Positions 27,691-37,388 of a stretch of 64,000 nt of DNA are shown here, in pieces. Within the stretch, counting starts at the first letter, position 1; every line of letters begins with the position of its first letter. The position numbers and the translations under genes were made by a program. The DNA comes from Flavobacterium resistens (GTDB taxonomy: Bacteria > Bacteroidota > Bacteroidia > Flavobacteriales > Flavobacteriaceae): assembly GCF_900182645.1 (NCBI RefSeq), contig NZ_FXTA01000002.1, positions 558,001 through 622,000 on the forward strand, written 5' to 3'. The notes under the pieces are model-generated. The model was not told the DNA's origin. It searched no databases and saw only the letters and a program-made list of their open reading frames with translations.

Positions 27691-27793
27691 TAATTTTAGA
27701 ATGTAGATTTTAAAGTTTAGATTTCAATCCTATTTCAAAAATTAGATTTCAGGCTTTTTTTAGAAGTCTGAAATCTAAAATCAGAAATCTAAA
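27691..27793. repeat. Period-7 repeats and inverted repeat between fbaA and accD
   Basis: Units of about 7 bases recur on both sides (ATTTTAG, AATGTAG, ATTTTAA, AGTTTAG on the left; GTCTGAA, ATCTAAA, ATCAGAA, ATCTAAA on the right). In between, 27742-27752 and 27768-27778 form an 11-bp inverted repeat (TTAGATTTCAG/CTGAAATCTAA). Confidence 0.65.
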
Positions 27794-27795
27794 TT

Positions 27796-28863
27796 TTAAA
27801 GCGTGTTTACGTTATTTAAATCAGCAAAAGCTTGTTCAAGTCTTGCGTTGAATGTTACTTCGCTTTCACGAACCCATCTTCTTGGATCGTAATATTTTTT
27901 GTTTGGAGCATCAGCACCTTCTGGGTTACCAATTTGAGATTTTAAATAGTCAAGATTTTTAACCATATAATCACGAATTCCTTCAGTGTATGCAAATTGT
28001 AAATCTGTATCGATGTTCATTTTGATAACTCCGTAGCTAATTCCTTCTCTGATTTCTTCAAGTGTAGAACCTGAACCTCCGTGGAAAACGAAATCAACAG
28101 GATTATGTCCTGTGTTGAATTTGTTTTGTACGAAATCCTGAGAATTTTTTAAGATTTTTGGAGTTAATTTTACGTTTCCTGGTTTGTAAACACCGTGAAC
28201 GTTTCCGAAAGCAGCAGCAATTGTAAATTTAGGGCTTACTTTAGATAATTCTTCATAAGCATAAGCTACTTCTTCTGGTTGAGTGTATAATTTTGAGCTA
28301 TCAACATCAGAGTTGTCAACACCATCTTCTTCACCACCTGTAATACCAAGCTCGATTTCCAATGTCATACCCATTTTGCTCATTCTTGCTAAATACTCTT
28401 TACAGATCTCGATGTTTTCTTCGATTGGCTCCTCAGACAAATCGATCATGTGAGAACTGAATAATGGTTTTCCTGTTTCTGCAAAATGTTTTTCAGAAGC
28501 ATCTAATAAACCATCAATCCAAGGTAATAATTTTTTTGCGCAGTGGTCAGTGTGTAAAATTACAGTTGCACCGTAAGCCTCAGCTAAAGTGTGAATATGT
28601 TTTGCTCCAGCGATTCCTCCAGCGATAGCCGCTTTTTCACCTGCGTTAGATAATCCTTTTCCAGCGTTGAATTGTGCTCCTCCGTTAGAAAATTGAATAA
28701 TAACTGGTGCGTTAAGTTTTGCTGCAGTTTCAAGTACACCGTTAATTGTGCTTGATCCAGTAACGTTTACTGCAGGAAGTGCAAATCCTTTTTCTTTTGC
28801 ATAGTTAAAAATCTCCTGAACTTGGTCTCCTGTAGCAACTCCTGGTTTGATATTGTGTGCCAT
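27796..28863 (-). CDS. fbaA: Class II fructose-bisphosphate aldolase
   Basis: 355 residues, the usual length for the E. coli FbaA type. It cleaves fructose-1,6-bisphosphate in glycolysis and gluconeogenesis using a zinc ion. Zinc ligands and active-site motifs are present: ILHTDHCAKK, EIELGITGGEEDGVDN, AFGNVHGVYKPGN, FHGGSGS and NIDTDLQFA. A -7 promoter box lies at 28902-28909. No oddity. Confidence 0.98.
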   Translation of the reverse strand: MAHNIKPGVATGDQVQEIFNYAKEKGFALPAVNVTGSSTINGVLETAAKLNAPVIIQFSNGGAQFNAGKGLSNAGEKAAIAGGIAGAKHIHTLAEAYGATVILHTDHCAKKLLPWIDGLLDASEKHFAETGKPLFSSHMIDLSEEPIEENIEICKEYLARMSKMGMTLEIELGITGGEEDGVDNSDVDSSKLYTQPEEVAYAYEELSKVSPKFTIAAAFGNVHGVYKPGNVKLTPKILKNSQDFVQNKFNTGHNPVDFVFHGGSGSTLEEIREGISYGVIKMNIDTDLQFAYTEGIRDYMVKNLDYLKSQIGNPEGADAPNKKYYDPRRWVRESEVTFNARLEQAFADLNNVNTL

Positions 28864-28901
28864 TGTAATTTTTTTTATAGTTGTTTTTAGTTTTTAGGTT
28901 G

Positions 28902-28909
28902 CAAAAATA
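28902..28909 (-). promoter_or_regulatory. Promoter -7 element (TATTTTTG) for fbaA
   Basis: Exact TAnnTTTG, 39 bases before the fbaA start codon, immediately beyond the tamL stop. Confidence 0.5.
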
Positions 28910-28923
28910 AGAATTAATTAGCA

Positions 28924-31497
28924 TTAGAATGGATAATTTATTCCAAAATTTAAAACCGAGTGACCAAAATTGTATTCTTTAAACCATCTGTCTCCCTTCT
29001 CATGTGCCGGATTATAGGTCTTGAAGCCTAAATCTAATCGAACAACAAAGAAGCTTAAATCGTATCGTAATCCAAATCCTGAGCCCAAAGCAATTTCAGC
29101 TAAATCGTTTACGCCAGAAAATTTTGCCTTCTCATCGATGACATTATCGAGCACATTCCAGATATTTCCGGCGTCTGCAAAAACAGCTCCTTTAACATCG
29201 CCAAGAATTTTAAAACGATATTCGGCACTAAATGCAATTTTCATATTCGCCTCGTTAAAATCATCCATCGCGTCTGTACTTCCAGGACCCAAAGAGTAAG
29301 GTTGCCATGCACGATTATCATTTGAACCTCCTGAATAATAACTTCTTGAAAACGGAATATAATTTGAGTTCCCAAAAGGAATTGCAATCCCGAAGAAGCT
29401 TCGTACCGCAAGCACATTTTCTTTTCCAAAATCCCAATGCTTGATATAATCGAATTCGGTTTTGATGTATTCTGAATATTCTAAATTAAATATTTCATAA
29501 TTGCCATTTGTGTTTTTTGGTAGACTCGCAATGTTTGAAATGGCTGACAATAAAGTCCCCGCCGATTCTATTTTAGTTTTAAACTGATAGAAATTATTGT
29601 CGGCAAGATCTTTTTTGGTTGTTTTAGTAAAGGTATAGCTCGTGGCTAAAATAAAATCATTTTCAGTCAGACGAACTCTTCGTTCCTCAATACTTTCGAC
29701 ATCTCTATACAGAGGATCTCCAGGGAGCAAGGCTGTTTGCCCGGTTAATACATCATTAGTAAATCCTGTAGTTCCTTTAGGTATAGTCAGATCTTTTCTC
29801 GCTTGTTCTTCTGGGGTATCTCCCCAGTTGATAGGTTTGGTATTATAGTCTTTACCAATACCGTTTAATTCATCATATGAAGACGTATAAACATTAAAAT
29901 AGTTGTTTGGATTTAAGTTTCGAACATATTGTGCGTTTAACAATTCTAATTTTGCAGTGTTATGACGCTTTGGAGACCAATTATAGGCGATTCCTCCAGT
30001 AAAATTCTCTTTATCCAAACCAATATTTCGCTGTTTAGAAAAACCGCTTGAGATTGAAGTAGAAGGAATCATCCTTTTCGGAATAATTTTTTCAGTTCCA
30101 AAAGGCATTAAAATTCTTGGGAAATTTAATTTCATATCAAGTCCATATTCTGAAACATTGAAGAAATTATTATTTGGATTCGCCATGTCTTTTGATGATC
30201 CAATATTCATTCTTGCTGAAATTTCAAGTGTTTCAGCACGGTTAAATACATTTCGGATGGTTTCAGAAACACTTGCCCCAATACCAAAATCTTGAATATT
30301 AGAGTGTGTCACGTCAAGGGTTGCTCCAAAACTGTATTTTTTTCTTGGTGTCAAATAGACATTCGCAATTAAAGACTGTGCGGTCGAGTCTCTTTTATCA
30401 ACTTCATATTGTATGGAAGGATAATTGAAGATTTTTAAATTGTTCAAATATCGAGAAGAAAGCGTTGTTCTTGTATCAGAGAAAATACTTCCTTTTGTAA
30501 TAAAAATAGCGTCGGTAATAGCTCTCGGTTTGTATTTGATTTTTTTATAGCCATACAAATTAAAGTTGTTGTACGAAATACTATCGTTGATTTTTGATTT
30601 TGAATTAGCCGCTGAATAATCAGTATAAATATTCACGTCGCTGATTTTGTACAATTTAAAAGGTTCTGTTCTGCTGGAATCTTTCTCTTGTATGCTATTG
30701 TTGTTGATGATTAAGTTTACATCAGCTTTATTTTGTTTTCCAATTGTATCAATATCAAAAGTAACATAAGTAGGTTGAAAATAGTAAGCCCCATTATTTC
30801 TGAAATAAGTTGTAATACGATTTTTTTCTTCTTCAAAATCTGTTGTTTTGTATTGATTCCCAGATTTTAAAATCGAAGGCTCTCTGCTTGTATGATAAAG
30901 TGAATCTAATGCCGGCGTTAAAATCGTAGTTCTGATAGAATCTAATGTATATGCGGGTCCAGTCGTAATATTGTAATTAATTTTAGCTCTTTTAATTCCG
31001 ACAGTATCAATAGTATAGTCTGTTTGTACTTTGAAAAAGCCGTTATTTAAATAGTAGTATTTTAAGCGAAGCAACGTTTTTTTTGTTTTTGCTGTATCAA
31101 TAATTACTGGTGCTTCCCCTGTATTTTTTAAGAAATCATTCAGTCCTTTATTTATAAAAGATTGACCAAGACGATCAACTTGCTTTGCTGAAAGTACTTT
31201 TGACCAACGTTCATACCTTCCAGGATGATTGTCAAATTTTGCCTGATAAGTAGAATCTGGGTTTAAATTGGCTAAATTGTATAAATTTAAGCGTAATTTA
31301 AAGCCAAGTAACTTTCCGTTTGGCTTTTGATACATTTGATTTGAAGCAGTTTCGTCATTTGAAGACTTTCCGTTTACAAGAATATTATTTTTTACAAGAA
31401 GGTTTTTTCCATCTGGAACTCTTTTTACAGCATTACAAGCACAAATAAGTGTTGCTATTAGAATAAATGCTGTTATTTTTGTGGAATTATTTTTCAA
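28924..31497 (-). CDS. tamL: BamA/TamA family outer-membrane lipoprotein (TamL)
   Basis: 857 residues. The N-terminus is a lipoprotein signal with lipobox ICAC (Cys21), which distinguishes Bacteroidota TamL from proteobacterial TamA. POTRA-like repeats follow (about 40-420; for example YYLNNGFFKVQTDYTID and ITTYFRNNGAYYF), then an Omp85 barrel with GGSNDNRAWQPYSLGPG and the late motif GLRYDLSFFVVRLDLGFK, ending in aromatic NFGINYPF. TamL helps insert outer-membrane proteins, usually with TamB; tamB is not in view. It is divergent from the SpoU methyltransferase gene. Confidence 0.92.
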   Translation of the reverse strand: MKNNSTKITAFILIATLICACNAVKRVPDGKNLLVKNNILVNGKSSNDETASNQMYQKPNGKLLGFKLRLNLYNLANLNPDSTYQAKFDNHPGRYERWSKVLSAKQVDRLGQSFINKGLNDFLKNTGEAPVIIDTAKTKKTLLRLKYYYLNNGFFKVQTDYTIDTVGIKRAKINYNITTGPAYTLDSIRTTILTPALDSLYHTSREPSILKSGNQYKTTDFEEEKNRITTYFRNNGAYYFQPTYVTFDIDTIGKQNKADVNLIINNNSIQEKDSSRTEPFKLYKISDVNIYTDYSAANSKSKINDSISYNNFNLYGYKKIKYKPRAITDAIFITKGSIFSDTRTTLSSRYLNNLKIFNYPSIQYEVDKRDSTAQSLIANVYLTPRKKYSFGATLDVTHSNIQDFGIGASVSETIRNVFNRAETLEISARMNIGSSKDMANPNNNFFNVSEYGLDMKLNFPRILMPFGTEKIIPKRMIPSTSISSGFSKQRNIGLDKENFTGGIAYNWSPKRHNTAKLELLNAQYVRNLNPNNYFNVYTSSYDELNGIGKDYNTKPINWGDTPEEQARKDLTIPKGTTGFTNDVLTGQTALLPGDPLYRDVESIEERRVRLTENDFILATSYTFTKTTKKDLADNNFYQFKTKIESAGTLLSAISNIASLPKNTNGNYEIFNLEYSEYIKTEFDYIKHWDFGKENVLAVRSFFGIAIPFGNSNYIPFSRSYYSGGSNDNRAWQPYSLGPGSTDAMDDFNEANMKIAFSAEYRFKILGDVKGAVFADAGNIWNVLDNVIDEKAKFSGVNDLAEIALGSGFGLRYDLSFFVVRLDLGFKTYNPAHEKGDRWFKEYNFGHSVLNFGINYPF

Positions 31498-31534
31498 GTG
31501 TTTATAAATATTTAATTCAAAAGTACATTATTTT

Positions 31535-32263
31535 ATGGTTAGTAAAAACCAAATAAAACTTATCTCAGGCTTACATCAAAAAAAACAACGTTTTGCAAAT
31601 CAATTATTTTTTGCTGAAGGAGTAAAAGTAATTCAAGAATTGTTGCAATCCAATTTTGAATTAGAGCATTTGTACACCACGCAAAATGATTTTGAAGCAG
31701 TTCAGTCTTCAAAACGAACTCTCATTAATGAACAGGAGTTAAAGAAAATAAGTGCTTTGTCGACTCCTAATTCTTGTTTGGCTGTATTCAAAATCCCTGC
31801 CGAAAATAAAATAATCGATTCAGGTTTGATTTTAGCCTTAGACGATATTCGTGATCCTGGAAATTTGGGAACAATTTTACGTCTTTGCGACTGGTTTGGC
31901 ATCAACCAAATTATTTGCTCTAAAGAGACTGTAGATATTTATAACCCAAAAGTGGTTCAGGCTACAATGGGATCTATAACCAGAGTAAATGTTAATTATG
32001 TTGATTTGAAAAACTTTATCGCTCAAACAAAACTACCAATTTTTGGAACTTTTATGGACGGCGAAAACATTTATAAATCAAATTTGCCTCAAAACGGAAT
32101 CATTATCATGGGTAATGAAGCCAACGGAATTTCAGCAGAAATTGAAAAAATGGTCACAAGCCGACTCACAATTCCTAGATTTGGAGAGTTACAAAAAACC
32201 GAAAGTTTAAATGTAGCTACTGCAACAGCAATTATTCTTAGTGAATTTAAACGAAATTGTTAG
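31535..32263 (+). CDS. TrmH/SpoU family RNA 2'-O-methyltransferase
   Basis: 242 residues. An N-terminal substrate-binding domain (about 1-85, KNQIKLISGLHQKKQRF, FAEGVKVI) precedes the knotted SPOUT domain with the three family motifs: LDDIRDPGNLGTILR, IIMGNEANGIS and ESLNVATATAIIL. It methylates a ribose in rRNA or tRNA; the exact site cannot be read from sequence. It is convergent with porT, nine bases apart. Confidence 0.94.
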   Translation: MVSKNQIKLISGLHQKKQRFANQLFFAEGVKVIQELLQSNFELEHLYTTQNDFEAVQSSKRTLINEQELKKISALSTPNSCLAVFKIPAENKIIDSGLILALDDIRDPGNLGTILRLCDWFGINQIICSKETVDIYNPKVVQATMGSITRVNVNYVDLKNFIAQTKLPIFGTFMDGENIYKSNLPQNGIIIMGNEANGISAEIEKMVTSRLTIPRFGELQKTESLNVATATAIILSEFKRNC

Positions 32264-32272
32264 CTATTTGTT

Positions 32273-32980
32273 TTAGTGAAAAGTAAAATTTATTAAAATA
32301 GCTCGGGATTTCATAGAATCGATGTTTCCTGTCCACGGGCTATTCGGATCATTGTCTCTTACTAATTCATCAGTTATTCCAAACATTCCTCTAATAGAAG
32401 GAGAAAAAATGAAATATTCTGTAAAGAAATCAATACCAACACCCATTTCATAAGCGGCTGTCCAAGGTTTTACTCTGAATTTCTGTTGCGAATTATCATC
32501 TTGAGACTTTGAATTGCTCGACAAATTCAGCGTAGTTGACATTCCGCCAACTAAATACGGACGTATATTTCCTGTGCGCAGCGAAGAGAACTTCAATAAT
32601 AAAGGGAAATGAATGTAAGTACTGTTCACTTCTCTCAAATAGTCATTTTGAGCAGTAAAATTTGGATAATATAAATCACGTTTTGTGTAGTACAAACCTG
32701 GTTCAAAACGCAAATTTATGTATTCCTGCAATCTTAAATCTGCTACGACACCAACATTAAATCCGGTAGTTTTTTTTACCTGAATATCTTGGTTCACAAC
32801 ATTTTTATAGTCAAATTTAAAGTCAAAGCTGTTGAAGCCCAAATAATACCCAAAATAAAGGCGTTGCTTTTGCCAGTTTTCAAGATTAATGATAGGATCT
32901 TTGCTAAACATGCTTTTAGCAAATTGCGAATATCCTTTTGTCGATAAGACTAATAAAATTAAGATTACTGTTTTTTTCAT
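32273..32980 (-). CDS. porT: PorT/SprT family outer-membrane protein (type IX secretion related)
   Basis: 235 residues from the ATG at 32980; an upstream extension to 33043 overlaps ubiE and is rejected. Signal peptide MKKTVILILLVLSTKGYSQ, then an eight-strand-type barrel (YFGYYLGFNSFDFKF, RFEPGLYYTKRDLYY, RPYLVGGMSTTLN). Position directly after a menaquinone methyltransferase gene matches my memory of sprT in Flavobacterium, where it is needed for type IX secretion and gliding. The start is one base away from the ubiE stop, suggesting coupling. Confidence 0.82.
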   Translation of the reverse strand: MKKTVILILLVLSTKGYSQFAKSMFSKDPIINLENWQKQRLYFGYYLGFNSFDFKFDYKNVVNQDIQVKKTTGFNVGVVADLRLQEYINLRFEPGLYYTKRDLYYPNFTAQNDYLREVNSTYIHFPLLLKFSSLRTGNIRPYLVGGMSTTLNLSSNSKSQDDNSQQKFRVKPWTAAYEMGVGIDFFTEYFIFSPSIRGMFGITDELVRDNDPNSPWTGNIDSMKSRAILINFTFH

Positions 32981-32981
32981 A

Positions 32982-33713
32982 CTATTTTTTAGAAGCAGAA
33001 TAAATGGTTGCAACTCCAAAGGTTTGAGGCATAGCCACAACATCTATAAACCCAATTTTTCTCAAAATATTGTTTAATGCTTCTCCGTAAGGAAAAACAG
33101 CAGCAGATTCTGATAAATAGCCATAAGCCGAGTTATCTTTAGAGAATAATTTCCCGATTATAGGAAGTATATTTTTGCTGTAAAATTTATATCCTTGTTT
33201 ATATGGAGTTTTATCTGGAACTGAAGTTTCTAGAATAACGAATACACCATTTGGTTTTAAAACCCTTAAAATTTCAGCAAATCCTTTTTCTAAATTTTCA
33301 AAATTTCGAACACCAAAACCAACAGTTATAGCATCAAAATAGTTGTCCTCAAAAGGAATATTTTCAGAATCGCCTAAAACTAAATCAATAACACCAGAAA
33401 GATTTTTCTCTTCGACTTTCTTTTTTCCAACCTCAAGCATTCCGGCTGAAATATCTAAACCAATTATTTTTTCGGCCTTGGTTTGCGCCATTAAAATAGC
33501 AAGATCACCAGTTCCTGTAGCAATATCAAGAATGATTTTTGGCTTAGTATCAGAAACTATTTTTAATACTTTTTTTCGCCATTTAACATCAATCCCAAAC
33601 GAGATGACACGGTTCAAATTATCATAATTACCAGAGATGTTGTCAAACATTTGGGCAACCTGTTCTTTCTTCCCTAAAGAAGAGTCTTTATATGGAGTTA
33701 TTTTTTCAGACAT
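32982..33713 (-). CDS. ubiE: Demethylmenaquinone methyltransferase (UbiE/MenG)
   Basis: 243 residues, standard length. SAM-binding motif I is [15 protein letters not shown]; later motifs are [18 protein letters not shown] and [15 protein letters not shown]. Flavobacteria use menaquinone, so the physiological reaction is methylation of demethylmenaquinone. Followed immediately by porT. A -7 promoter box lies at 33728-33735. Confidence 0.96.
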   Translation of the reverse strand: MSEKITPYKDSSLGKKEQVAQMFDNISGNYDNLNRVISFGIDVKWRKKVLKIVSDTKPKIILDIATGTGDLAILMAQTKAEKIIGLDISAGMLEVGKKKVEEKNLSGVIDLVLGDSENIPFEDNYFDAITVGFGVRNFENLEKGFAEILRVLKPNGVFVILETSVPDKTPYKQGYKFYSKNILPIIGKLFSKDNSAYGYLSESAAVFPYGEALNNILRKIGFIDVVAMPQTFGVATIYSASKK

Positions 33714-34298
33714 TTTTTTTATTTAGGCAAATATAATACAATCTGACTTAACTGTAATTGGCTTTTTTAAATTGTAAATCAAATGTTTTAAAAGAAGGAC
33801 TTTTATTGTTGTAAGCCTTCTTGTTTTGCTGATTTAAGGCATCACCAAAAACGGGTATTTTTTTAAAATCACTAAAAGTGGGTATTGTACAATGCTGGTT
33901 TTATGTCCAATTTTGTCAAAGATAAAAATGATGAAATTTTGATGATTGATTAGATGATGACTTAAATCAAATGATTGCTTTTTTTGCGCTGGTAATCTAT
34001 TTGTTCTTGTAAGTAGTTTTGAAATGTTGCTCTTAAAAGTAACATTCTTTTTAAAGTGCAAAGTACGTTCTTAGGATTAAATTTGTTTTTGGAAATTTTA
34101 ATTTTCTTGCCTTTAATATCTTAGTGGTATTTGTTATTAGAGGCGTTTTTGAGACTTGCTCTCAATCAACATTTATGTTATTCAGTTATTTCAAATGTTT
34201 TTAAACATTTGTGATTTTTTTACCAAAACTATTTCTCGAAAGAGTCAAAATCTAAAATCAATCTTTTTAAAAAACATCCTTCAAAAGAGGATGTTTTT
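33714..34298. other. Gene-poor region between ubiE and folA
   Basis: 585 bases with no convincing gene. A 75-codon open frame on the minus strand (33834-34061) lacks coding character. The region holds the ubiE -7 box (TATATTTG, 33728-33735), a pair of imperfect 19-mers at 33841-33859 and 33868-33886, and the folA terminator at 34269-34299. Confidence 0.6.
33841..33886. repeat. Imperfect 19-base direct repeat
   Basis: ATCACCAAAAACGGGTATT and ATCACTAAAAGTGGGTATT match at 16 of 19 positions and start 27 bases apart. They lie in a gene-free stretch; they may be regulator sites or a remnant of a decayed gene. Confidence 0.5.
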
Positions 34299-34299
34299 T
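34269..34299 (-). terminator. Terminator of folA
   Basis: AAAAAACATCCT pairs with AGGATGTTTTTT around a 7-nt loop, at the folA stop codon; form is bidirectional. Confidence 0.85.
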
Positions 34300-34781
34300 T
34301 ATTTACGGATATAAGTTTCGTACGTATAATCATAAAGATGTTTATCATCTTTAAAATTTTCTTCAGATTCTACTAAAAGCCATTCATTTTCATTGATTTT
34401 TGGAAAGAAAGTATCCGCATCAAAAGTATGATGAACTTTTGTTATTTCAATAATATCAGTGAATGGTAAAGCAAGATTGTAAATTTCGCCTCCACCAATA
34501 ATATAAGAATCTTCGTTTTCAGGACAAACAGCAATAGCTTTTTCAATGCTGTCGACTACGATACAACCTTCAGGATTGTAATCATTTTGTCGGGTTATGA
34601 TAACGTGGGTTCTGTTTGGTAAAGGTTTCGGGAAGCTTTCAAAAGTTTTTCTTCCCATTATAATATGATGATTTGTTGTCAGCGATTTGAATCTTTTAAA
34701 ATCATTTGGCAAATGCCAGACTAAATCATTGTTTTTTCCAAGGGCATTGTTTTCGGCTACAGCCGCTATCATTATAATCAT
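34299..34781 (-). CDS. folA: Dihydrofolate reductase
   Basis: 160 residues, standard length. MIIMIAAVAENNALGKNNDL, WHLPNDFKRFKSLT, IIMGRKTFESF and IIGGGEIYNLAL are the canonical folate and NADPH contacts, including the acidic/polar active-site residue within PNDF. It regenerates tetrahydrofolate, which thyA (about 1 kb upstream on the same strand) oxidises; they are not directly adjacent. It follows a 2TM-domain gene by 18 bases. Confidence 0.97.
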   Translation of the reverse strand: MIIMIAAVAENNALGKNNDLVWHLPNDFKRFKSLTTNHHIIMGRKTFESFPKPLPNRTHVIITRQNDYNPEGCIVVDSIEKAIAVCPENEDSYIIGGGEIYNLALPFTDIIEITKVHHTFDADTFFPKINENEWLLVESEENFKDDKHLYDYTYETYIRK

Positions 34782-34799
34782 GGCATTCTAAACTAAAAA

Positions 34800-35138
34800 T
34801 TATTTCTGAGTATCCTCATTTATTTTGGATTCCAATTGACTGATCCTTTTTTGTTGTAGTGCAACAAGTCTGTCAATTTGTTCTCTTTCCCATTTTTTGT
34901 TCATAAATCGATCTGTAATATAGACTTTTATAAAATGTAAAATGAATAAAAAGAGCCATATCGTAATTCCCCAAATACACCAATTTTGATTTGTTCCAGC
35001 TCCAAAACCGAAAAATCTATTAGCAACAAATAAAAATAAACTTCCTATCAGGAACAGCACAAAATGAAAATATAGGATTTTCTTTTGTCTAATTCTTCTT
35101 CTGGCATATTCATACTGTTCTTGTACTTCTTTTTCCAT
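34800..35138 (-). CDS. 2TM domain membrane protein
   Basis: 112 residues with two hydrophobic segments (about 19-40 and 50-70) flanked by basic helices: YEYARRRIRQKKILYFHFVL before and TDRFMNKKWEREQIDRL after. This matches the 2TM domain family of Bacteroidota, sometimes fused to histidine kinases. Function unknown. Probably co-transcribed with folA. Confidence 0.88.
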   Translation of the reverse strand: MEKEVQEQYEYARRRIRQKKILYFHFVLFLIGSLFLFVANRFFGFGAGTNQNWCIWGITIWLFLFILHFIKVYITDRFMNKKWEREQIDRLVALQQKRISQLESKINEDTQK

Positions 35139-35383
35139 AGGATCTTAAATGAAATGAGGTTATAAAGTTAAAATTTATTTTGAAAAGAAGGAATTTTGAT
35201 CCTATAATATTTGTTGTTGAATAAGTTAAGAATTTGAAATCAAAAAATTATCATGGATTAATTTATGGATATGATTAAAATAAATAAGCATTTTTGCTAT
35301 TCTCGTAAATCGGATATGGAGATGCTGAAACTTCAGCTGATTTTGCGTAATTTTAGGTATATCAATCTAAAAACTAAATAGTT

Positions 35384-35680
35384 ATGTCTTTAAAGAAACA
35401 ATTTATCAAAACAAAACCAGTAGTAAAAGTTACCTTTTCTGTCGAAGCTAAAGATGCAAGTACAGCTGCTGTAGTTGGAGATTTCAATAATTGGAATCCG
35501 GAAGAAGGAACTTTGAGTAAATTAAAAAACGGAACTTTTAAAGCTACTTATGACTTAGTAAAAGATGCCATTTACGAATTTAAGTATTTAATTGACGGTG
35601 TTTATGTGAACGAGCCTGAAGCAGATTCTTATAAATGGAATGATTTTGCCGGAAGCGAAAATAGTGTTGTGACAGTATAA
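35384..35680 (+). CDS. Isoamylase early-set (CBM48-like) glycogen-binding domain protein
   Basis: 98 residues forming one Ig-like early-set domain: KVTFSVEAKDASTAAVVGDF, NNWNPEEGTL, FKYLIDGVYVNEPEAD. This is the glycogen-binding fold seen in AMPK beta subunits and branching enzymes, here standing alone and without signal peptide. Its role may be to bind alpha-glucan, but stand-alone copies have no established function. Ends at a strong terminator. Confidence 0.88.
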   Translation: MSLKKQFIKTKPVVKVTFSVEAKDASTAAVVGDFNNWNPEEGTLSKLKNGTFKATYDLVKDAIYEFKYLIDGVYVNEPEADSYKWNDFAGSENSVVTV

Positions 35681-35712
35681 AAAAATCCGCTTAAATTTTA
35701 AGCGGATTTTTT
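35680..35712. terminator. Convergent terminator (early-set gene and thyA)
   Basis: AATCCGCTTAAA pairs with TTTAAGCGGATT with A and T runs on each side, so it can serve both convergent genes. Confidence 0.88.
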
Positions 35713-35718
35713 ATGTTT

Positions 35719-36570
35719 TTATACAGCAACACTTCCTTTTATGGCAGGATGTGGATCATAATCGACAAGGGTAAAGTCATTGTAGTCAAAATCAAAAATA
35801 TTTTTAATCGCTGGATTTAAAATCATTTTTGGTAATGGTTTTGGCTCTCTCGAAAGCTGTAATTCCAATTGATCAAAATGATTGTTGTAAATATGTGCAT
35901 CTCCAAAAGTGTGGATAAAATCTCCAGCTTCAAGATCACATACCTGCGCAATCATCATGGTTAATAATGCATAAGAAGCAATATTAAACGGAACTCCTAA
36001 AAAGATATCTGCACTGCGTTGATAAAGCTGACAAGAAAGTTTGCCCTTTGTTTCTCCTTTTTCAGTATCGGGACTCGAAACATAAAACTGGAAAAAGGCG
36101 TGGCAAGGAGGCAAAGCAGCTTTGTTGTTTGCTACATTTTCTTCAAAAGATTTTTTTGTATCAGGAAGAACAGAAGGATTCCATGCTGAAACGAGCATTC
36201 TTCTACTGTTTGGATTTGTTTTTAATTCGGTAATCAATTCTGAGATTTGATCGATTTCTTCGCTGTTCCAATTTCTCCACTGATGTCCGTAAACAGGTCC
36301 TAAATCTCCGTTAGAATCAGCCCATTCATCCCAGATTTTTACTCCGTTTTCTTGTAGATATTTAATATTGGTGTCGCCTTTTAAAAACCAAAGCAATTCA
36401 TAAATAATTGACTTTAAATGCAGTTTTTTGGTCGTAACCATCGGGAAACCTTCACTTAAATCAAAACGCATTTGGTAACCAAAAACGCTTTTAGTTCCGG
36501 TTCCGGTTCTGTCTCCTTTTTGGTTGCCGTTTTCTAAAACGTGTTTTACTAAATCTAAGTATTGTTTCAT
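35719..36570 (-). CDS. thyA: Thymidylate synthase
   Basis: 283 residues, about 19 more than E. coli ThyA. It makes dTMP from dUMP with methylene-tetrahydrofolate. Catalytic Cys is in [11 protein letters not shown]; phosphate-binding Arg in [39 protein letters not shown] is the N-terminal loop. The extra length is an insert on either side of the catalytic Cys ([13 protein letters not shown] and [11 protein letters not shown]), as in many Bacteroidota. Upstream lies a short-period repeat region. Confidence 0.97.
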   Translation of the reverse strand: MKQYLDLVKHVLENGNQKGDRTGTGTKSVFGYQMRFDLSEGFPMVTTKKLHLKSIIYELLWFLKGDTNIKYLQENGVKIWDEWADSNGDLGPVYGHQWRNWNSEEIDQISELITELKTNPNSRRMLVSAWNPSVLPDTKKSFEENVANNKAALPPCHAFFQFYVSSPDTEKGETKGKLSCQLYQRSADIFLGVPFNIASYALLTMMIAQVCDLEAGDFIHTFGDAHIYNNHFDQLELQLSREPKPLPKMILNPAIKNIFDFDYNDFTLVDYDPHPAIKGSVAV

Positions 36571-36574
36571 TTTT

Positions 36575-36672
36575 GCTTTAAGCTTTAGGCTTTAAGCTTT
36601 AGGCTTTTTCCTAATGCTTAAAGTTTGTTTTTTTTTATGATTATGCTTTAAGCTTATAGCTTATAGCCTAAA
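36575..36672. repeat. Period-7 tandem repeats upstream of thyA
   Basis: 36575-36609 holds five heptamers (GCTTTAA, GCTTTAG, GCTTTAA, GCTTTAG, GCTTTTT) and 36645-36672 four more (GCTTTAA, GCTTATA, GCTTATA, GCCTAAA). They fill the gap between the bifunctional nuclease gene and thyA. Confidence 0.8.
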
Positions 36673-36674
36673 AA

Positions 36675-37298
36675 TTATCTTCTAGAGATTTCGTCTCTAA
36701 TTTTAGCGGCTTTTTCGTAATCTTCCTGTGAAACGGCTTGGTCTAAAAGTTCGTTCAATTCCTGAAGGCTGTGTTTTGCATATACATCTCCAGATTGATT
36801 GGTTTCTTCTTCGTGCCCAAAAGTTTCCGGATTCGAAAGTACATCGTCAATTTCCTGTGAACCCTGATCAGAATCGGCAGTATTTGATTTTAAATAAATT
36901 CCGGCTTTATCCAAAATGTTTTTATATGTGAAAATTGGTGCGTTGAAACGTAATGCCAAAGCAATTGCGTCTGAAGTTCTGGCATCAATTATTTCTTCGA
37001 TTTTATCTCTTTCGCATATTAAGCTGGAGTAAAAAACACCATCAACAAGTTTGTGAATGATTACTTGTTTTACGACAATATCAAATCTTTCTGCGAAATT
37101 TTTGAATAAATCGTGCGTTAATGGGCGAGGAGGTTTTATTTCTTTTTCTAGGGCAATAGCAATCGACTGGGCTTCAAATGCGCCAATTACGATAGGCAAT
37201 TTTCTTTCACCATCAACTTCATTCAAAATTAAGGCATAAGCGCCATTTTGAGTTTGACTGTATGAAATTCCTTTTATGGATAATTTTACTAGACTCAT
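36675..37298 (-). CDS. Bifunctional nuclease (DUF151) family protein with C-terminal UVR motif
   Basis: 207 residues from the ATG at 37298 (MSLVKLSIKGISYSQTQ), preferred over 37319 because the family begins there. The DUF151 domain covers about 1-130 (LPIVIGAFEAQSIAIALE, RTSDAIALALRFNAPIF). The end (about 170-205; LQELNELLDQAVSQEDYEKA, then AKIRDEI) is a UvrB/UvrC-type motif, a usual combination in Bacteroidota. DUF151 members have been reported to cleave DNA and RNA; role here unproven. Confidence 0.92.
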   Translation of the reverse strand: MSLVKLSIKGISYSQTQNGAYALILNEVDGERKLPIVIGAFEAQSIAIALEKEIKPPRPLTHDLFKNFAERFDIVVKQVIIHKLVDGVFYSSLICERDKIEEIIDARTSDAIALALRFNAPIFTYKNILDKAGIYLKSNTADSDQGSQEIDDVLSNPETFGHEEETNQSGDVYAKHSLQELNELLDQAVSQEDYEKAAKIRDEISRR

Positions 37299-37388
37299 AT
37301 ATGATTGTAAAAAGGGCACTTAGCGCCGCATTTTAATACTATTTTTGATTGGAAAATAAAGGTGCAATTTTAATCAAAAAATATGGAA

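Noticed and set aside
33834-34061. 75-codon open frame on the minus strand between ubiE and folA
   Set aside because: Low-complexity composition, no domain, no start-region signal, and it spans the direct repeats; probably chance in AT-rich DNA.
36575-36672. Repeats near thyA considered as a CRISPR-like array
   Set aside because: Units are only 7 bases and contiguous, with no spacers and no cas genes.
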